Source of the DNA: Drosophila miranda
Taxonomy: Eukaryota > Arthropoda > Insecta > Diptera > Drosophilidae
Reading direction: 5' to 3'
DNA: 64,000 bases
Assembly (NCBI RefSeq): GCF_003369915.1
Contig: NC_046675.1
Span: 28,830,001-28,894,000 of the forward strand
In this document: positions 40,538 through 52,600 of the stretch, one piece after another
Layout: the number at the start of each line of letters is the position of its first letter
Numbering within the stretch: position 1 is the stretch's first letter
The notes under the pieces: model-generated
Databases searched by the model: none
What the model was told of the DNA's origin: nothing
Seen by the model: only the letters and a program-made list of their open reading frames with translations
Position numbers and translations under genes: made by a program

Positions 40538-41996
40538 GAACGCTGAATACTTAAATGCACTTTACGATGAGATAGATAGGAGAGAAGACTGCGAGTGAGT
40601 CGGTAGGAGGGATAATTTGGGGATGTATAATGTCTGAATCCAATTAACTTCAGGGGCCAACTCAGTTGCCAGGAGAAGTGCGTAAACTGGAGTCAGGTGT
40701 GTGATGGCCAAATCGATTGCCAGGATGGTCTTGATGAGAATAGCACTCTGTGTTCAAAAATAGACTGTCCGCATCCATCATTCAGATGCCTCTATGGCGG
40801 CTGCATCAGTGCTGCTGCCTTGTGCAACCACATACCAGATTGCTTTGATGCCTCTGATGAGCTGCCAGGAATATGTGTCAAAATAATGGGGCAAGAGCTT
40901 CCAGTAGGGCCAGAAGTAGCAGGAGATACGCAGCAGGGTCTTACGCTTACGTGGGAGGTGAGGCACTGCAGGCTAGAGGATCAATCGGGATCCCTGATTG
41001 CGAAGAACTACGTGGGCAGCACCACCTATCAGAGCAATTCGACGGTTCGCGACCAGACCGTAGTGACTCTCAGTTGTTCCTACGGCCATGTCCTGATCGG
41101 GGAGCAGAAGAACATATGCATTGGCGAAAAGTGGCAGCACGAGCTGGCCAAATGCGTGCCCCACTGCGAGCAAACCGGCAATATCCTGCACGAGGGGCAG
41201 TGCACTCGCCAAGGACGCCTGATTGACTGTGATCAGGCCGTGCTGCCGATGGGGACCCGAATGGTAGTTTCCTGCAGCTCTGGCTATGAGGCGAATGAAA
41301 AGTCCGGTGTACAAGTGTGTCATGGAAATGGCAGTTGGGTCGTGGAGGAGGAGTTGCCCAAATGCGAACCCATCTGTGGTGTGTGGAAATTGAAGGACAA
41401 GGCCAAAGAGCAGGCCCCCCCATGGATGGTTAGCATTTTTCAGCGCGGCTCTGAGCCTCTGTTTGAGTTTCGATGCCTGGCCACCATTTTGTCACACTAT
41501 GTACTGATTACATCGGCGGAATGCTTCCAACATAAAACGATCAAGTTTGCCTCAGCCACAGAGCCAGTGCTCTATACGGTGGCCGAGGGCCAGGCCTATA
41601 CGAGCACGTTCTGGACAAACGAAGAACATGGCTACAAGCTCCACAACGTATCCTTTATACACAACGTCACGTAGGCGAGAAATATCCATACTTTAGCGAA
41701 ATCTAACATTCTGATCTTTCAGGGAAACTACTCATTCCTTGGCCTTGGTGCAGTTGTTGCAACCGATGGAATTTAGTGTGCGAGTGCGTCCCATTTGCCT
41801 GTCCAGTGAAACGCCCAGCAAATTGGTGGAGACTAATGGGACGAAGATGGGTGAGGCGTTCATCAGCGTTGATGAGTCCAATCGATACGAACTTACTCAA
41901 ATTTTGGCCAGCAAAACGGACAAGTATAACATAAGTGACTTCATTGAACCCATACGAAATTATATAGCCGAGTGCCAAGAGAGGGGAAACATTTAA
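40538..41996 (+). pseudogene. 5'-truncated second copy of the modSP-like gene
   Basis: It begins inside the former exon 2 and keeps its last 57 bases (to 40594), exon 3 (40654-41670) and exon 4 (41723-41996), with all splice sites unchanged. The promoter, signal-peptide exon and the first two LDLa modules are missing. The remaining frame is open and the only exon 3 difference I noted (41407) is synonymous. Without a signal peptide a product would not be secreted, so I treat it as a pseudogene, though transcription from the abutting roe-upstream DNA is conceivable. The lack of decay means the copy is very young or an assembly effect. Confidence 0.75.
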
Positions 41997-43201
41997 TTCA
42001 CTTTATTATGGGTTGCGTTTTCGTGGTTACTCAGAAATCAATGTACATGTACAACTGAAGGAAACACACACCTACTATTGACAATTATACTCGTATATTG
42101 TATGTATTTATAGGCAATTGTTTAATGTTTCTATTTAAATGTGTTCCGATTTCGATTCGCTATTCACTTTGCTGCCTGGATCCATTCATTACATTGAGAT
42201 TGCATTCTGGAGTTAAACACTATCTATTAGTAGGTTATTTCTTGATAAATTTAAATTTAAATTACAATTACAATTACTTTATTAAATAATACATTACATT
42301 TGATGTTGCTATACTCGTATTTTAGATTTAGTTTTTTAGTTTTTTGTCTGCCATTTAGTATGAATTTTTTATAGGACACATTCAGTTTGCTTAGTAACTG
42401 CTGTAAAAACGTTTTTTCCTCTCGCATCTACATATGTACGTCTGGTTTGTGGTTTGTTTGGTTTTTTCTTTAATTTTGATCACTTCAGTCTTTCCAAAAA
42501 GTATTACAACATCTCTATTTTCTTTTTTGCAATTGCCAACATATAATTAGAAAATGTATTAGTTCTTTCAAAATAGTTTTCTTGTATCTATCGCATAGTT
42601 CCATCTATAGTTGTAAACACATTTGATTTTCGTGAAATTTGTGTGTGCTCTTATATACTTACATATGTCGGAAAAGTTTCTTTCAGAAATCTTTCTGTAT
42701 TCAATACGGAAATACACCTAAACAAATATATAGTATATGTATGAATGTAAATTACGTTTTGGAATAAGTATCCTTTAGGTTCTATATATATGTACATATA
42801 TATCGGTTTTAGTTTGCAGTTGCTATTTGATTCAAGACTGCGAGATCCGTTTGTGCATTCAAATATAAATACATTTTCCATTCAATTCTATATTTACATA
42901 GTCTGCAATCGACGAGGTCTGTGGAAAAGAGAAGCTTTTGGATGGTTTAAAAGATTCAGAATCCGTATTTTTAGAGTCAGGAGTCATCTTATAAACTTAG
43001 GTATGGACGGTGTTATTCAAATAAGAATACGTATCGCTGGCCATTTACGAAAAACTTAAACCAAATATAAGATCTAAGTGTCGCTTAGGCGCTAAGACTA
43101 ACTACAAATCAATACTGTACAGGAATGCACGCCTCGTCAAATGATACAATTAATTTGAGTAGTAATGTGGATAATTACCAAACTTAAAAGTAGGACCCTA
43201 G
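41997..43201. other. Unit B equivalent of the modSP-like/rn convergent region
   Basis: The same AT-rich convergent region as in unit A, holding the probable rn/roe 3' UTR. It differs at position 42209 only, as far as I compared. No reading frame is supported. Confidence 0.5.
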
Positions 43202-45632
43202 CTACCCTTTCTCCTTCCCCGGACCGACACTCACGCCCAGCAGATGCTCCCCAGCCATCAGACCCGCCGGCTGGTGCGCATAGTTGCGGATCTGATGCAG
43301 CGAGATCAGCTGGTTGGGGAAGGCATTCGCATTGTTCTGGTTGACATTCTTATTGGGGAAACTGATGGCATCGTAGAGATAGGGTCGCTGGGCCATCGGA
43401 TGGTGGCTCAGCGAGTTCAAGTGCGGCGGCATTGAGTTGATTGGCGTAAAGGCCGAATTGCTGGTGGTTTTCGTCAGGGATGCGGCATCATATGGACCCA
43501 CAGCACTGGGTGTGGAGACTGTTTTGCAGAAAAGGAGAGCGACGTATGATGGGATGATTTCAAGAATTATCTATTAATGGGAGTTTGGTCTTACCTATAT
43601 CCTCCCTCACCGGATCGGGCATGCGCTGATGTGGCTGCAACTCTGGTCCATGGCCATTGCTTTGGGCACTGTTTGGCGCCGTCGGCTGGACATAGTGCCC
43701 CTCCATGCTGTGCTGCGGTGGCGGCTGCTGCTGCTGCTGCTGCGGATGGTGATGATGCGGGGGCTGTTGCTGTTGCTGCTGTTGTGGCGGGACATGTTGC
43801 TGCGGTGGAACTCCGTGTTGCGGATGATGGTGATGCGTCTGATGTTGCTGCTGCTGTTGCTGCTGTTGCTGTTGCTGCTGTTGTTGCTGCTGCTGTTGTT
43901 GCTGTTGTTGTTGCTGCTGCTGTTGCTGGTGCATCACTTCCATGGCATTGGCAGCGGCAGCCGAATCAGGGCTCACCTTTGGCCAGTAGCTACTCTCGCT
44001 GGGGGCTATCGAAACCGGTGGCAGGCCCAGATTGTTGCGTTGGTGCTGGGCAGGATTGCTGGCCGTTGGAGGTCCCGTGGGTCCCCCTCCTGAACTGCCC
44101 GAAGCGGCGGCTGCAGCAGCGGCAGCAATGGCTGCTGCACTTCCCGGCGCAATCGGTGGCCGCTTGTCCGTGCGCTCTGCATGCTTCTGCATGTGCTTCG
44201 TCAGGTAGGTCTCCTGCGTGTACGACTTGCCGCAGTACTGGCAAATGTGTGTCTTCAGATGCTTGGACTCCTTATGCTTGGGTATGTGCTCCAGCAGCGA
44301 GGGCTCATCCGAGAAGCATTTGTAGCAGGAGTTGCACTTGAACGGCTTGTCCGTCTGGTGGCAGCGCGAGTGCGACTGCAGATTAGAGAGCTGGGAGAAG
44401 GCCTTCTGGCAGCCGGGATGGCGGCACTTGTACGGCTTGTCGCCCGTGTGGGTCCGTATGTGCTGCTGCAGGTGCGACAATTGGGTGAATTTTCGCTGAC
44501 AGATCTCGCAGCGGTACGGCTTGATGCCCAAATGGATTCGCGTATGCTGCGACAGATACGACGAGTTGGCAAAGGCCTTTGAGCACTGGGTGCACTTGTA
44601 CGGCTTGGCCTCCCTCATATGAATCTGGGTGTGCAGCTGCAGATCCGCCTTGGAGCTAAAGATCTGGAAAAAGCATAGAGCAGAGCAGAATAAAGGTAAG
44701 TTATGGGGAAATCAAAGATGGGCAGGGAATATTGTTGCTGTTTGAAGGAGAGTTTCGATTCTTAATTCTAGAAAATCTGCAAATAAAAGTTTATATTTCC
44801 CTCCCTTCACCTTCGTATCCTTCACATCCAACTGTGTCATATGATGGGGCGAACTGGTGGAGGAGGAGATGCCATTACCAGGAGCCGCCGCTGTGGGTAC
44901 AACACCTCCTCCGGCTATGACAGGTGCTACTCCTGCCACTCCTGGCACTGCCACTCCACCTGTATTCTGGCCATTCCTCTCATTGATAGTTGCATTCTGC
45001 ATCCGGATGCCGCCATTGTCCACACTATTGCTCGTCACGATGATGTGTTGATTAGGATTCGGATAGATGCGTGACTTGCGACCACGTGTGGATCCCGTGG
45101 GAGTATTCCCGGTTGCCGTGGAGCTGCCGCCGCCGCCACCGCCGCCGCCACCGCCGCCGCCGCTGCTGCTGCTCACGACAGCATCGTTCACGTGCTTCTG
45201 GCTGTTGGAGCCCGTTATCGCGGAGGAGGGCCCACCACTGCTCTCTAGAGTGGTTATGCTCGGCTTCGGCTGTTGCACCAGTGGCTCCACTCCACCGCCA
45301 CTCAGGTGGTACTGATGCTGTTGCTGCTGGTGTTGTTGCTGGTGCTGCTGCTGCTGTTGCTGTGGCGGTGGTTGATGGTGAGGCTGGTGTGGCTGGTGTG
45401 GCTGTTGACTATAGCTGAGAACGGAGCTCCTCAAATCGGCCGTATTCGAGAACACACTAAGTGGACCCAAGGCCACTCGTTCGTTTAAACTGTTTCGCAA
45501 ATGATCTATGGATCTATGAACTGCATGGGAGTAATCTCCGCCAGCGGGTGGTATCTCCCCAATCAGGGGAGAATTGTGATGGTAATCGAGGCCCCCTCCA
45601 ATGGGTCGATATTCTATTAGACGTCCTTCCAT
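43202..45632 (-). CDS. rn: rotund/roughened eye zinc-finger protein, roe-type form, upstream copy (unit B)
   Basis: Minus-strand exons 45632-44811, 44663-43595 and 43518-43202 give 735 residues. The domain order is the same as in unit A: a Gln/His/Gly-rich N-terminal exon, the C2H2 finger array, a poly-Gln tract, and a C-terminal exon ending GPGKEKG. It differs from unit A by Val-to-Gly in the first exon (45232), Thr-to-Ser after the fingers (43972), and three extra residues (ELQPHQRMP against ELHRMP). This copy is nearest to the long rn exons and to the unduplicated upstream intron, so it most likely keeps the original roe regulation. The start codon follows an A/T-rich leader; the promoter was not identified. 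Confidence 0.88.
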
Positions 45633-48600
45633 TACACTTTTTATTTTATCACTTTTTTTTGTTGAATCTGGAGTATTTTTTAATTAATGGTCTAAGCACT
45701 TATGATATCTGAAAAATGAATTCACTTCAATCAGTTGGGTTACTTGGCGTATACCTGATATCGAAGATATTACACTTTTATTTTGAGATTTTTTACAACT
45801 TTTTTGATTTAAAGCAGAAAAACACAGGGGTTTTTTTGAGTTCTGTTGAGTTCAAATATCGAAAAAATAATGAAAAAACAAACCAATTTTGACACAAAAA
45901 AAGTTTGATAATTTTAAAAAGATTCCTAAAAACTTGCTATGACTGAAATAATACCTAACTTTGATATATTTTCGATAACATATTTTGTATGGTGTCTTCA
46001 TGATTCATTTAAAACTCAGTTACACTGCTCAAAGCTTCTTTGTACTTAAGTAGTTACTAAAAAAAATATATTGATGGCCCTTAAAAATAACCCAAATTCC
46101 TATGTATACAGATCCATTAATATTCTTTCAAATCTCATATTTTTCTACCAGTATTTATCGCTAATCATCCATAAAACCCAAACAATTTAAAAGCTACAGT
46201 TTTTACAAGAAAGCGAAGCGTGAAAATGTTGAATATCTTTTAACTCTCTGTTGACATTCTGCCACAACTGCCAAAGCCAATATTAAATAAAGGGAAAAAT
46301 AACAGAAAGAAGAAAAAAGAAGTGGGCTGGGAAACCTGTGAGAAGAGACCACAAAAACGCTTTGGTCTCGGCTGGCTGCACCGCGAAGCCGGAAAGGACT
46401 TTTTGTCTTTGCTTTTGTTTTCCTAAATCTAACGCTATTCCGCTATTTTTTCCACCGAGTTCACTTTTTATTTCGCATTTTCAATTGCTATGCCTGTTCA
46501 CATATTTTTTTTTTGCCGCAACGCTTTTGGCGCGACGGAAGTATTTTTTCCACACGAATTTGACTTGTATTTGACTTTTTAGCACGCGTTTTCCGCTCTT
46601 CAGCTTTTCTATTTTCTATGCGTTTTTTCATCTTTTTCTGCTGGCTTCGATTAGATTTTTTCTATATATTTGTATAAACGTTGGCGGCGCGCAGACATGC
46701 CGCAGACATCCTGTGGACTTTTCCAGGTGAAAGTCCTCAATGGTTGGCCCGTTTTTGTTGTTCCATTTTGTAATGCTCCAATTTGAGATTCTCTAGTTCT
46801 AAGCGCGACAAATTATTCATTTATTTGTGGAGTATTTTATTTGTTTTTATTTCCATGTTTTTGTTTGCTTTTTGTGTAGCGTTTAGATTGAATTTGTAGA
46901 CGGATTTTTTTGTGTCCATGCACAACATTGACCTTGAACGGTGATTTGTGGGTTAGATTTAGCATATTTCGAAAAATGGTGGAGAAAAAACCAACTAGAT
47001 TTGTCAACAGTTTCGCCATTTGACATGCAGATTGGGGGCGGACACATTTTCTGCGCTTTGCTTTAATTATAACAAGTGTTGATGCATGATTAACAAATTA
47101 TTTATGGAATTGAAATGCAAGAGTTGAGAGGTTCTCTGAGATTTAATTGACATGGTAATACATAAGTGGAGGAGGAATTGCTGTGCTGTGTGAAATACGA
47201 GTATGTGAAATGTGAACAGGATTTTAATGAATATTCTTTTCGTTAAATTCCTGCAATTAATTAATAGCTTATTGTATGGAGTTCCTTTTTATATTAGTAC
47301 AGTTTTAAAGTGCTTTCTAACGAAATAGTGATTGTAATATGTTTGGATCATAGTGGGTTTCAAAGCAATAATCTATGGCTATTAGGTAATCAATTTTTCA
47401 TTAATTTTCCCTCCAAAGAACTTCCTATATAAATCTATTCCCACACTTTGTCTGGACCCAATCGCTGGACAGCGATTTCTTTCCTCGTTTATTGGTTAGC
47501 TAAATATTGACTTTTTTACGACACGGCCATTTAATTTATATAGCAGGCTGAGCAAACATTCAGTGTGTGGGAAAGTATATAAGCGGATTGCATATACATA
47601 ATGTAACCCAGGCCTAAAACCAGAAAACAAAAAAGGAAAAACTGCATAAAAATCACAAAAATAAAAACGGAAAAATTGTATAAAACTGGGGAAATTATGA
47701 TGCTCTCTGTCTGTGTTTGCATTTGCATTGGGGGTTTGAGTTTTGGTGTTTCGCTTCGGGTTTGAGTTCCTTTGGGGTTGAAGTTTGGGCTCTTTGGGGT
47801 CATCAGGGCTGTGTTAATGCGTAGTTTGGGGCTTTTAACTAATTAACATTTAGTGGTTTGGCAATATTTTCACTGGGGTTCTTCGTCCCCGTGCACATTC
47901 CCATCTCTTTCCTCGCCCATTGCGTGGGATGTTATTAATTGAAAAATGTGTAAAAAATTTGCGCGCTCTTTTATTATTCATAATTGTTTTTGTTGTTGCT
48001 TTTTCTGGTTTTTGTTTAATTCTGATTAATGCATTTTTCACACTACTCTTTAGGTTTTTGTATCAAGTTATGTGCACCGGCATCACTAAAAATATTTCCG
48101 CATTTTTACACTTTTTCTGCCACTTTTTGCACACAGTAGATGAAAAATGCATTGGCTTGATGTTATGCGATATAATTTTTATTTTTTTGTACTTTTGCGT
48201 CCAGTATCCTTTTTTACATCGCTGGTTTCTTATGCATTTTAATGATATTTAATTTCACATTCGCGATTGGAGTTTGTTTTGTCTGCCTGTTTGCACTAAT
48301 CATTAATTAATTTCACATCACTTAAAATATGCAATTAATATTCCGTGTTGTCTCTTAATTAAAAATTATGTTTTGCAGCCTATTAGAAGCGTACGTCCGT
48401 CTCTGCTCCGATTACCCGCGTAAACGATGTGCACGCCGCGCTAGTCTTTGATAAACTGATCGCTCGAACGAGGCCAGAGCATCGAATTCATGGCCAGAAC
48501 AGGGAACAGCGAACACCGAACAGCGAACAGCCAACAGCTGGTCAAAAGGGTTTCACTAACGGCTCATTCCCTGGGGGCAGCCGTTTATGCCAATCTTACT

Positions 48601-49563
48601 GCTCTGCTCTTGCGGTGTGGGCCCGAAAAAGATCTTCTCAGCATATCAAATATCGAATCGGTTGCCCGAAAATCAGGCTGGACCAGCTCCGGAATCAGGT
48701 GTTTTCTGCTGCCCAATTAGTTTCGAGTTGATTGGATCCGCCAGGAGAGCAGATAACTCGGGTCTCGAGTTAGTCAAGTCAACTAGAACAATATTTGGTC
48801 AACGAGCTTATGGGATTATACTCACAAGAGTTTGGGCTAAGGACAAGGGTTTGTTGTTCGAAAAGAATTTAAGTTGGGAAATGGGGTGACAAGTCAGCGA
48901 GCTTTGGAGATCAAAGAACTTGTAGGGAATAAAGGAGAACTTCCTAGTTGATAAATCAAATATTAATAATAATGGTTTCAGAATACTTAAGGAAATAGAT
49001 TAAACGAAACCAAAAAGTAGTCAAATGTTAAGAAAATGTCAATGAAATAAATCCCAAAAAAGAATGTGATAAAACGTACATCTATTAATTCAATGAAATC
49101 TAAACAAATATAAGTTAAATGATTGATTTTTTCCAAATTAAACTTATGAAAATTCATAAAACAATGTAAGACTTGCAAACGGATCTAGAAGTCAAGTAAA
49201 ACGTATTAAAAATAGTCAAATAAATGTATAAATTAATCTCGAAAGAAGTTCCGGACAATGGAAGTTAAATTATTGAATTTTTTAATATCCAAAGCCTACT
49301 AAAATGTATGACCTCAGTGGTAGTTCGATTGAACGTCTTTAAAGTGTACAATTTTAGATTTCTTTAAAATTTATGTGTAAGAAATTATGCTGTTTCGCGT
49401 ACAGGTGGCGGCACTGGCTGTTTGAGATTTATCCTGACCTTGATATTGAACACAAGAAACAGCTGATATGCTGTACAAACACAGACTCACAGACACACAG
49501 GGCGGCACAGAGGGGGAGACCGGCGAAGTACATTTATTATTTATATGAAAAGCCCGCCAGCTG

Positions 49564-49601
<38 letters not shown>

Positions 49602-52600
49602 GGAGTGTGGAAAGCAAAACAAAGCCAGCTGCTGGCTGCTTGACTTTCTTCTTAGTGTCTGCACGTGACGACGACGACGATGATGCCAACGACCAAGACA
49701 AGGACGCATTGCGTTAGAAAAACTCGCGTATCCTTAACACACACACACACATACAGAGATGGCAAGGAGAAAGCTACACACAGACACACACACATATAGC
49801 GTTTGATATTTTTTCTTGGCCAAACAATAAATAAACACACACTGCAAGGAAATCGAATGGAAAGAGCGCGCGCGAGAGAGCGGTGTGAGAGAGCAGGAGG
49901 CGAAGCCGGAAAACGTCTAAAAGCGCGCACACGTTCCACCGGAAACGGAAACCGAAACCCAAGTCAAGAAAAAATCGTCTTTCTCTTGCTGCTGCTGCTG
50001 TTGTTGTTGTGTTGCTTTCTTTCTTTGCGCCTTGCCGCTGCTGTTGCTGCCACCACTTTTTCTTTTGCTGCTACTTTTTCTTAACGCTGCCGTGAGAAGG
50101 CGGTAAAGGAGTACGAGGCCGGGCCGGAGTCCGAAGACGTTTGTGTAGTGGTTACTGTTATCATTGACGGTCTCGGTGTCGGTGTTGTCGGTGTCTCGGT
50201 CTCAAGGAACATGTTGCGCACACAGAAAAAACTAACGGCAGACTGAATGGAAATGTTGTTGGCGCGCCTTTGGACGGGTCTTTAGGACGAGCTTTAGCGA
50301 GCGGCCGAGCGGTTTTGGAGCAGGCAGCGCGTGCCGGAGCCGAGAGCACGATCCGTCACCAATGTAAAAACTCAACTAAAGCGATGATGAAAAAATCTGA
50401 AACAATATATTTTTGGGGGGCGCCAGCACCAGAACTCACACACACACACACACACGCAGATACAGATAGAGAGATGCAAAGCGAGGCGGCAGAGAGCTGC
50501 TGGCCAAAGCATCGACAGGCCGCAGAAGGCAGACAGACAAAACGCGCACTAACACCAACGCAGCATTTCAAAACGCAGCAGCAGCGGCAGCAGAGTCTGT
50601 GTACGTGTATGTGTTTATGTGTGTGTGTGGGTGGGTGGTGTGGCGGCCTCTCTTACTAAAGGCCGCCGCCGGCCGACACAGACAACAACAAGAGGCAGAG
50701 AGGCAGCAGCTACATCAGAAGGGGGATCAGGCAGCATCATGGGGAAAAACCCCACTCACACAAACACAATCAAGCGGTAAAAAAAAGCGGCGGCCGCAGC
50801 AGCAGCAGAGGCAACAACAACAAACTAAGCGAAAAGCAAAAAAAAACCGAAAAAAGTACGCCACACGCACACAGAGGCAAAAAAAAGTTTTGGTTGCATA
50901 GGCGGCGGCGGCAGGCGCCGGCGTCGAAGCCAGCGCCAATGCTGGCGCTATTCAAATGCTGCGAAGCCGGCAGCGCAGCCACCTGCCAAAGCAGCACCAT
51001 CAGCAGAGCGCCAACATTGACCCAAACCCAAAAAGAGGGGAATGGGGGTTGAAGGGGGCTCTAAAAAACGCGGAAAAAAATTGTGTAAAAAAATAAAAAG
51101 GGGAATTTTTGCGCCGGCGACAAACCCACGCACACACACACACACACAGCAAGAGAAAGGGAGGGGGAGAGAGAGAGAGAGATGGAGAGAGAAAGAGAAA
51201 GATAGACAGAGACACCGACATGCCAGTACACTCATACCAATGCAGAGCGAACATTTTTTCGCTGTTAGCCTTTGCCGCCCCAAATATCCTGTCTGCCCAC
51301 CTCCCACTCCACCCACTCGTTTTTTGCATTTTGTTTTGTTCGACTTTGATGCGAGCGTTTGCTTTTTTTTATTGAGAGAGAGAAGAGAACCCAGATGGAG
51401 AGAGATAGAGAGAGCGAATATTTTTTGACTTTGCAAATTGTGTTTTGGTTTTTGGCAATTTTTTGTTTAATTTTTTTTAAGCGCTGCTCAACAATTAACA
51501 GAATTATTTTCGAGATAAAACATTTGTTGCCATTGGGTGGCAAATTAATCAGAAATGTGCCCCCAATAAGTAGGCAGAGCTGTCTGCCTGTGGATGCGAC
51601 TCGGTGCCTCATTTCTGTGGTTGCGCTTTCCAGCACTCAATCAGTCTGGGGAAAAATGAATGTCCCAAAACAACTTGAGAGCAAATGCAAATGCAGGAAA
51701 AAAAATAACCCAAACAGAATGGAAAAGAATGGAAAGGAGGAAGCAGCCCCGGCACACACCGGCACACACCTCAGGCAGCCTCCGCCCTGACCTAAGCCAC
51801 CGCGTTGGCTTAACTGCCAACAGCAACCACCTCACATCGAGCATTCAACCACCCACTCATCCATTCACCCATGCAACCCACACTCTCCCGCCCACTCTGA
51901 CTCTTCTGCTGACGTCGACGCTTGTGTCTGACGTTGTCGACGTTGCTGCTGCTGCTGCTCCTGCTGCTGCTCCTGCTATTTCTAAGTTCTTTTTTTCGCA
52001 TTGCAACCTTGCCTCAACTTCTTCTCAGCCACCCCATTCCACCTGCGCTCGTTCTCTCTCACTTTGCACATTTTTTCCAGAATTTTTTCCATTTCCATTC
52101 GCTGTGCATTTTTTTCTCGCAGCCGCCCCTTTAGTTTGTCCCTCTCTCACCGGCTTCTTCTTTCCCACACAACCCATTTTTTTTCTTGCCACAGGAAATA
52201 AATTTTTTCCTTTAGCTCATGCCATCCCGCTTGCACGCTCTGCAAGGATGCTTTGTGCATTTTGACCCCCCCCCCCCATTCGCAAAACACAATCATTTTT
52301 TTGCCTGCCATTTCCCCAGGACCTCCCTCGGCCCCTTTAGAGGGATGAGTGGTGTTGCTGCTTTTGTTGCATTTGCTGTTGTATTTTCGCTTTTAGATTT
52401 TTGTTTTTTAGGTCTCTTTTTTTGCTGTTTCTGTTGCTGCTGCATGGGTCTCGCTTCTCGATGGGGCAAGAGAATCTTGCAAAAAATTGCAGAGTTGCCA
52501 TTGAAAATTATAATTTATTATAAATTGTAGAATTGGGTTAAACAATGTGCCAATTGTAGCAGAAGGTTGTACAGAAAAAGCATAAAACTAAGATGGATAT

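Larger units (their letters stand above)
40538..46146. repeat. Tandem duplication, unit B
   Basis: The second copy of the 5.6-kb unit, directly abutting unit A. The join is blunt: bases 40531-40537 are the unit end and 40538 onward equals 34938 onward, with one mismatch (34943 a, 40543 c). After 46146 the sequence becomes unique (accagtattt), so this edge marks the original rn intron. Unit B is 9 bp longer because of codons added at about 43627-43635 in the rn zinc-finger exon. Confidence 0.95.

Noticed and set aside
34938-46146. Transposon-mediated origin of the 5.6-kb duplication
   Set aside because: I saw no terminal inverted repeats, target-site duplication, long terminal repeats or transposase frame at either border or at the junction.
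49567-49598. CRISPR-like or satellite array
   Set aside because: These are plain dinucleotide runs without spacers, in an animal intron.
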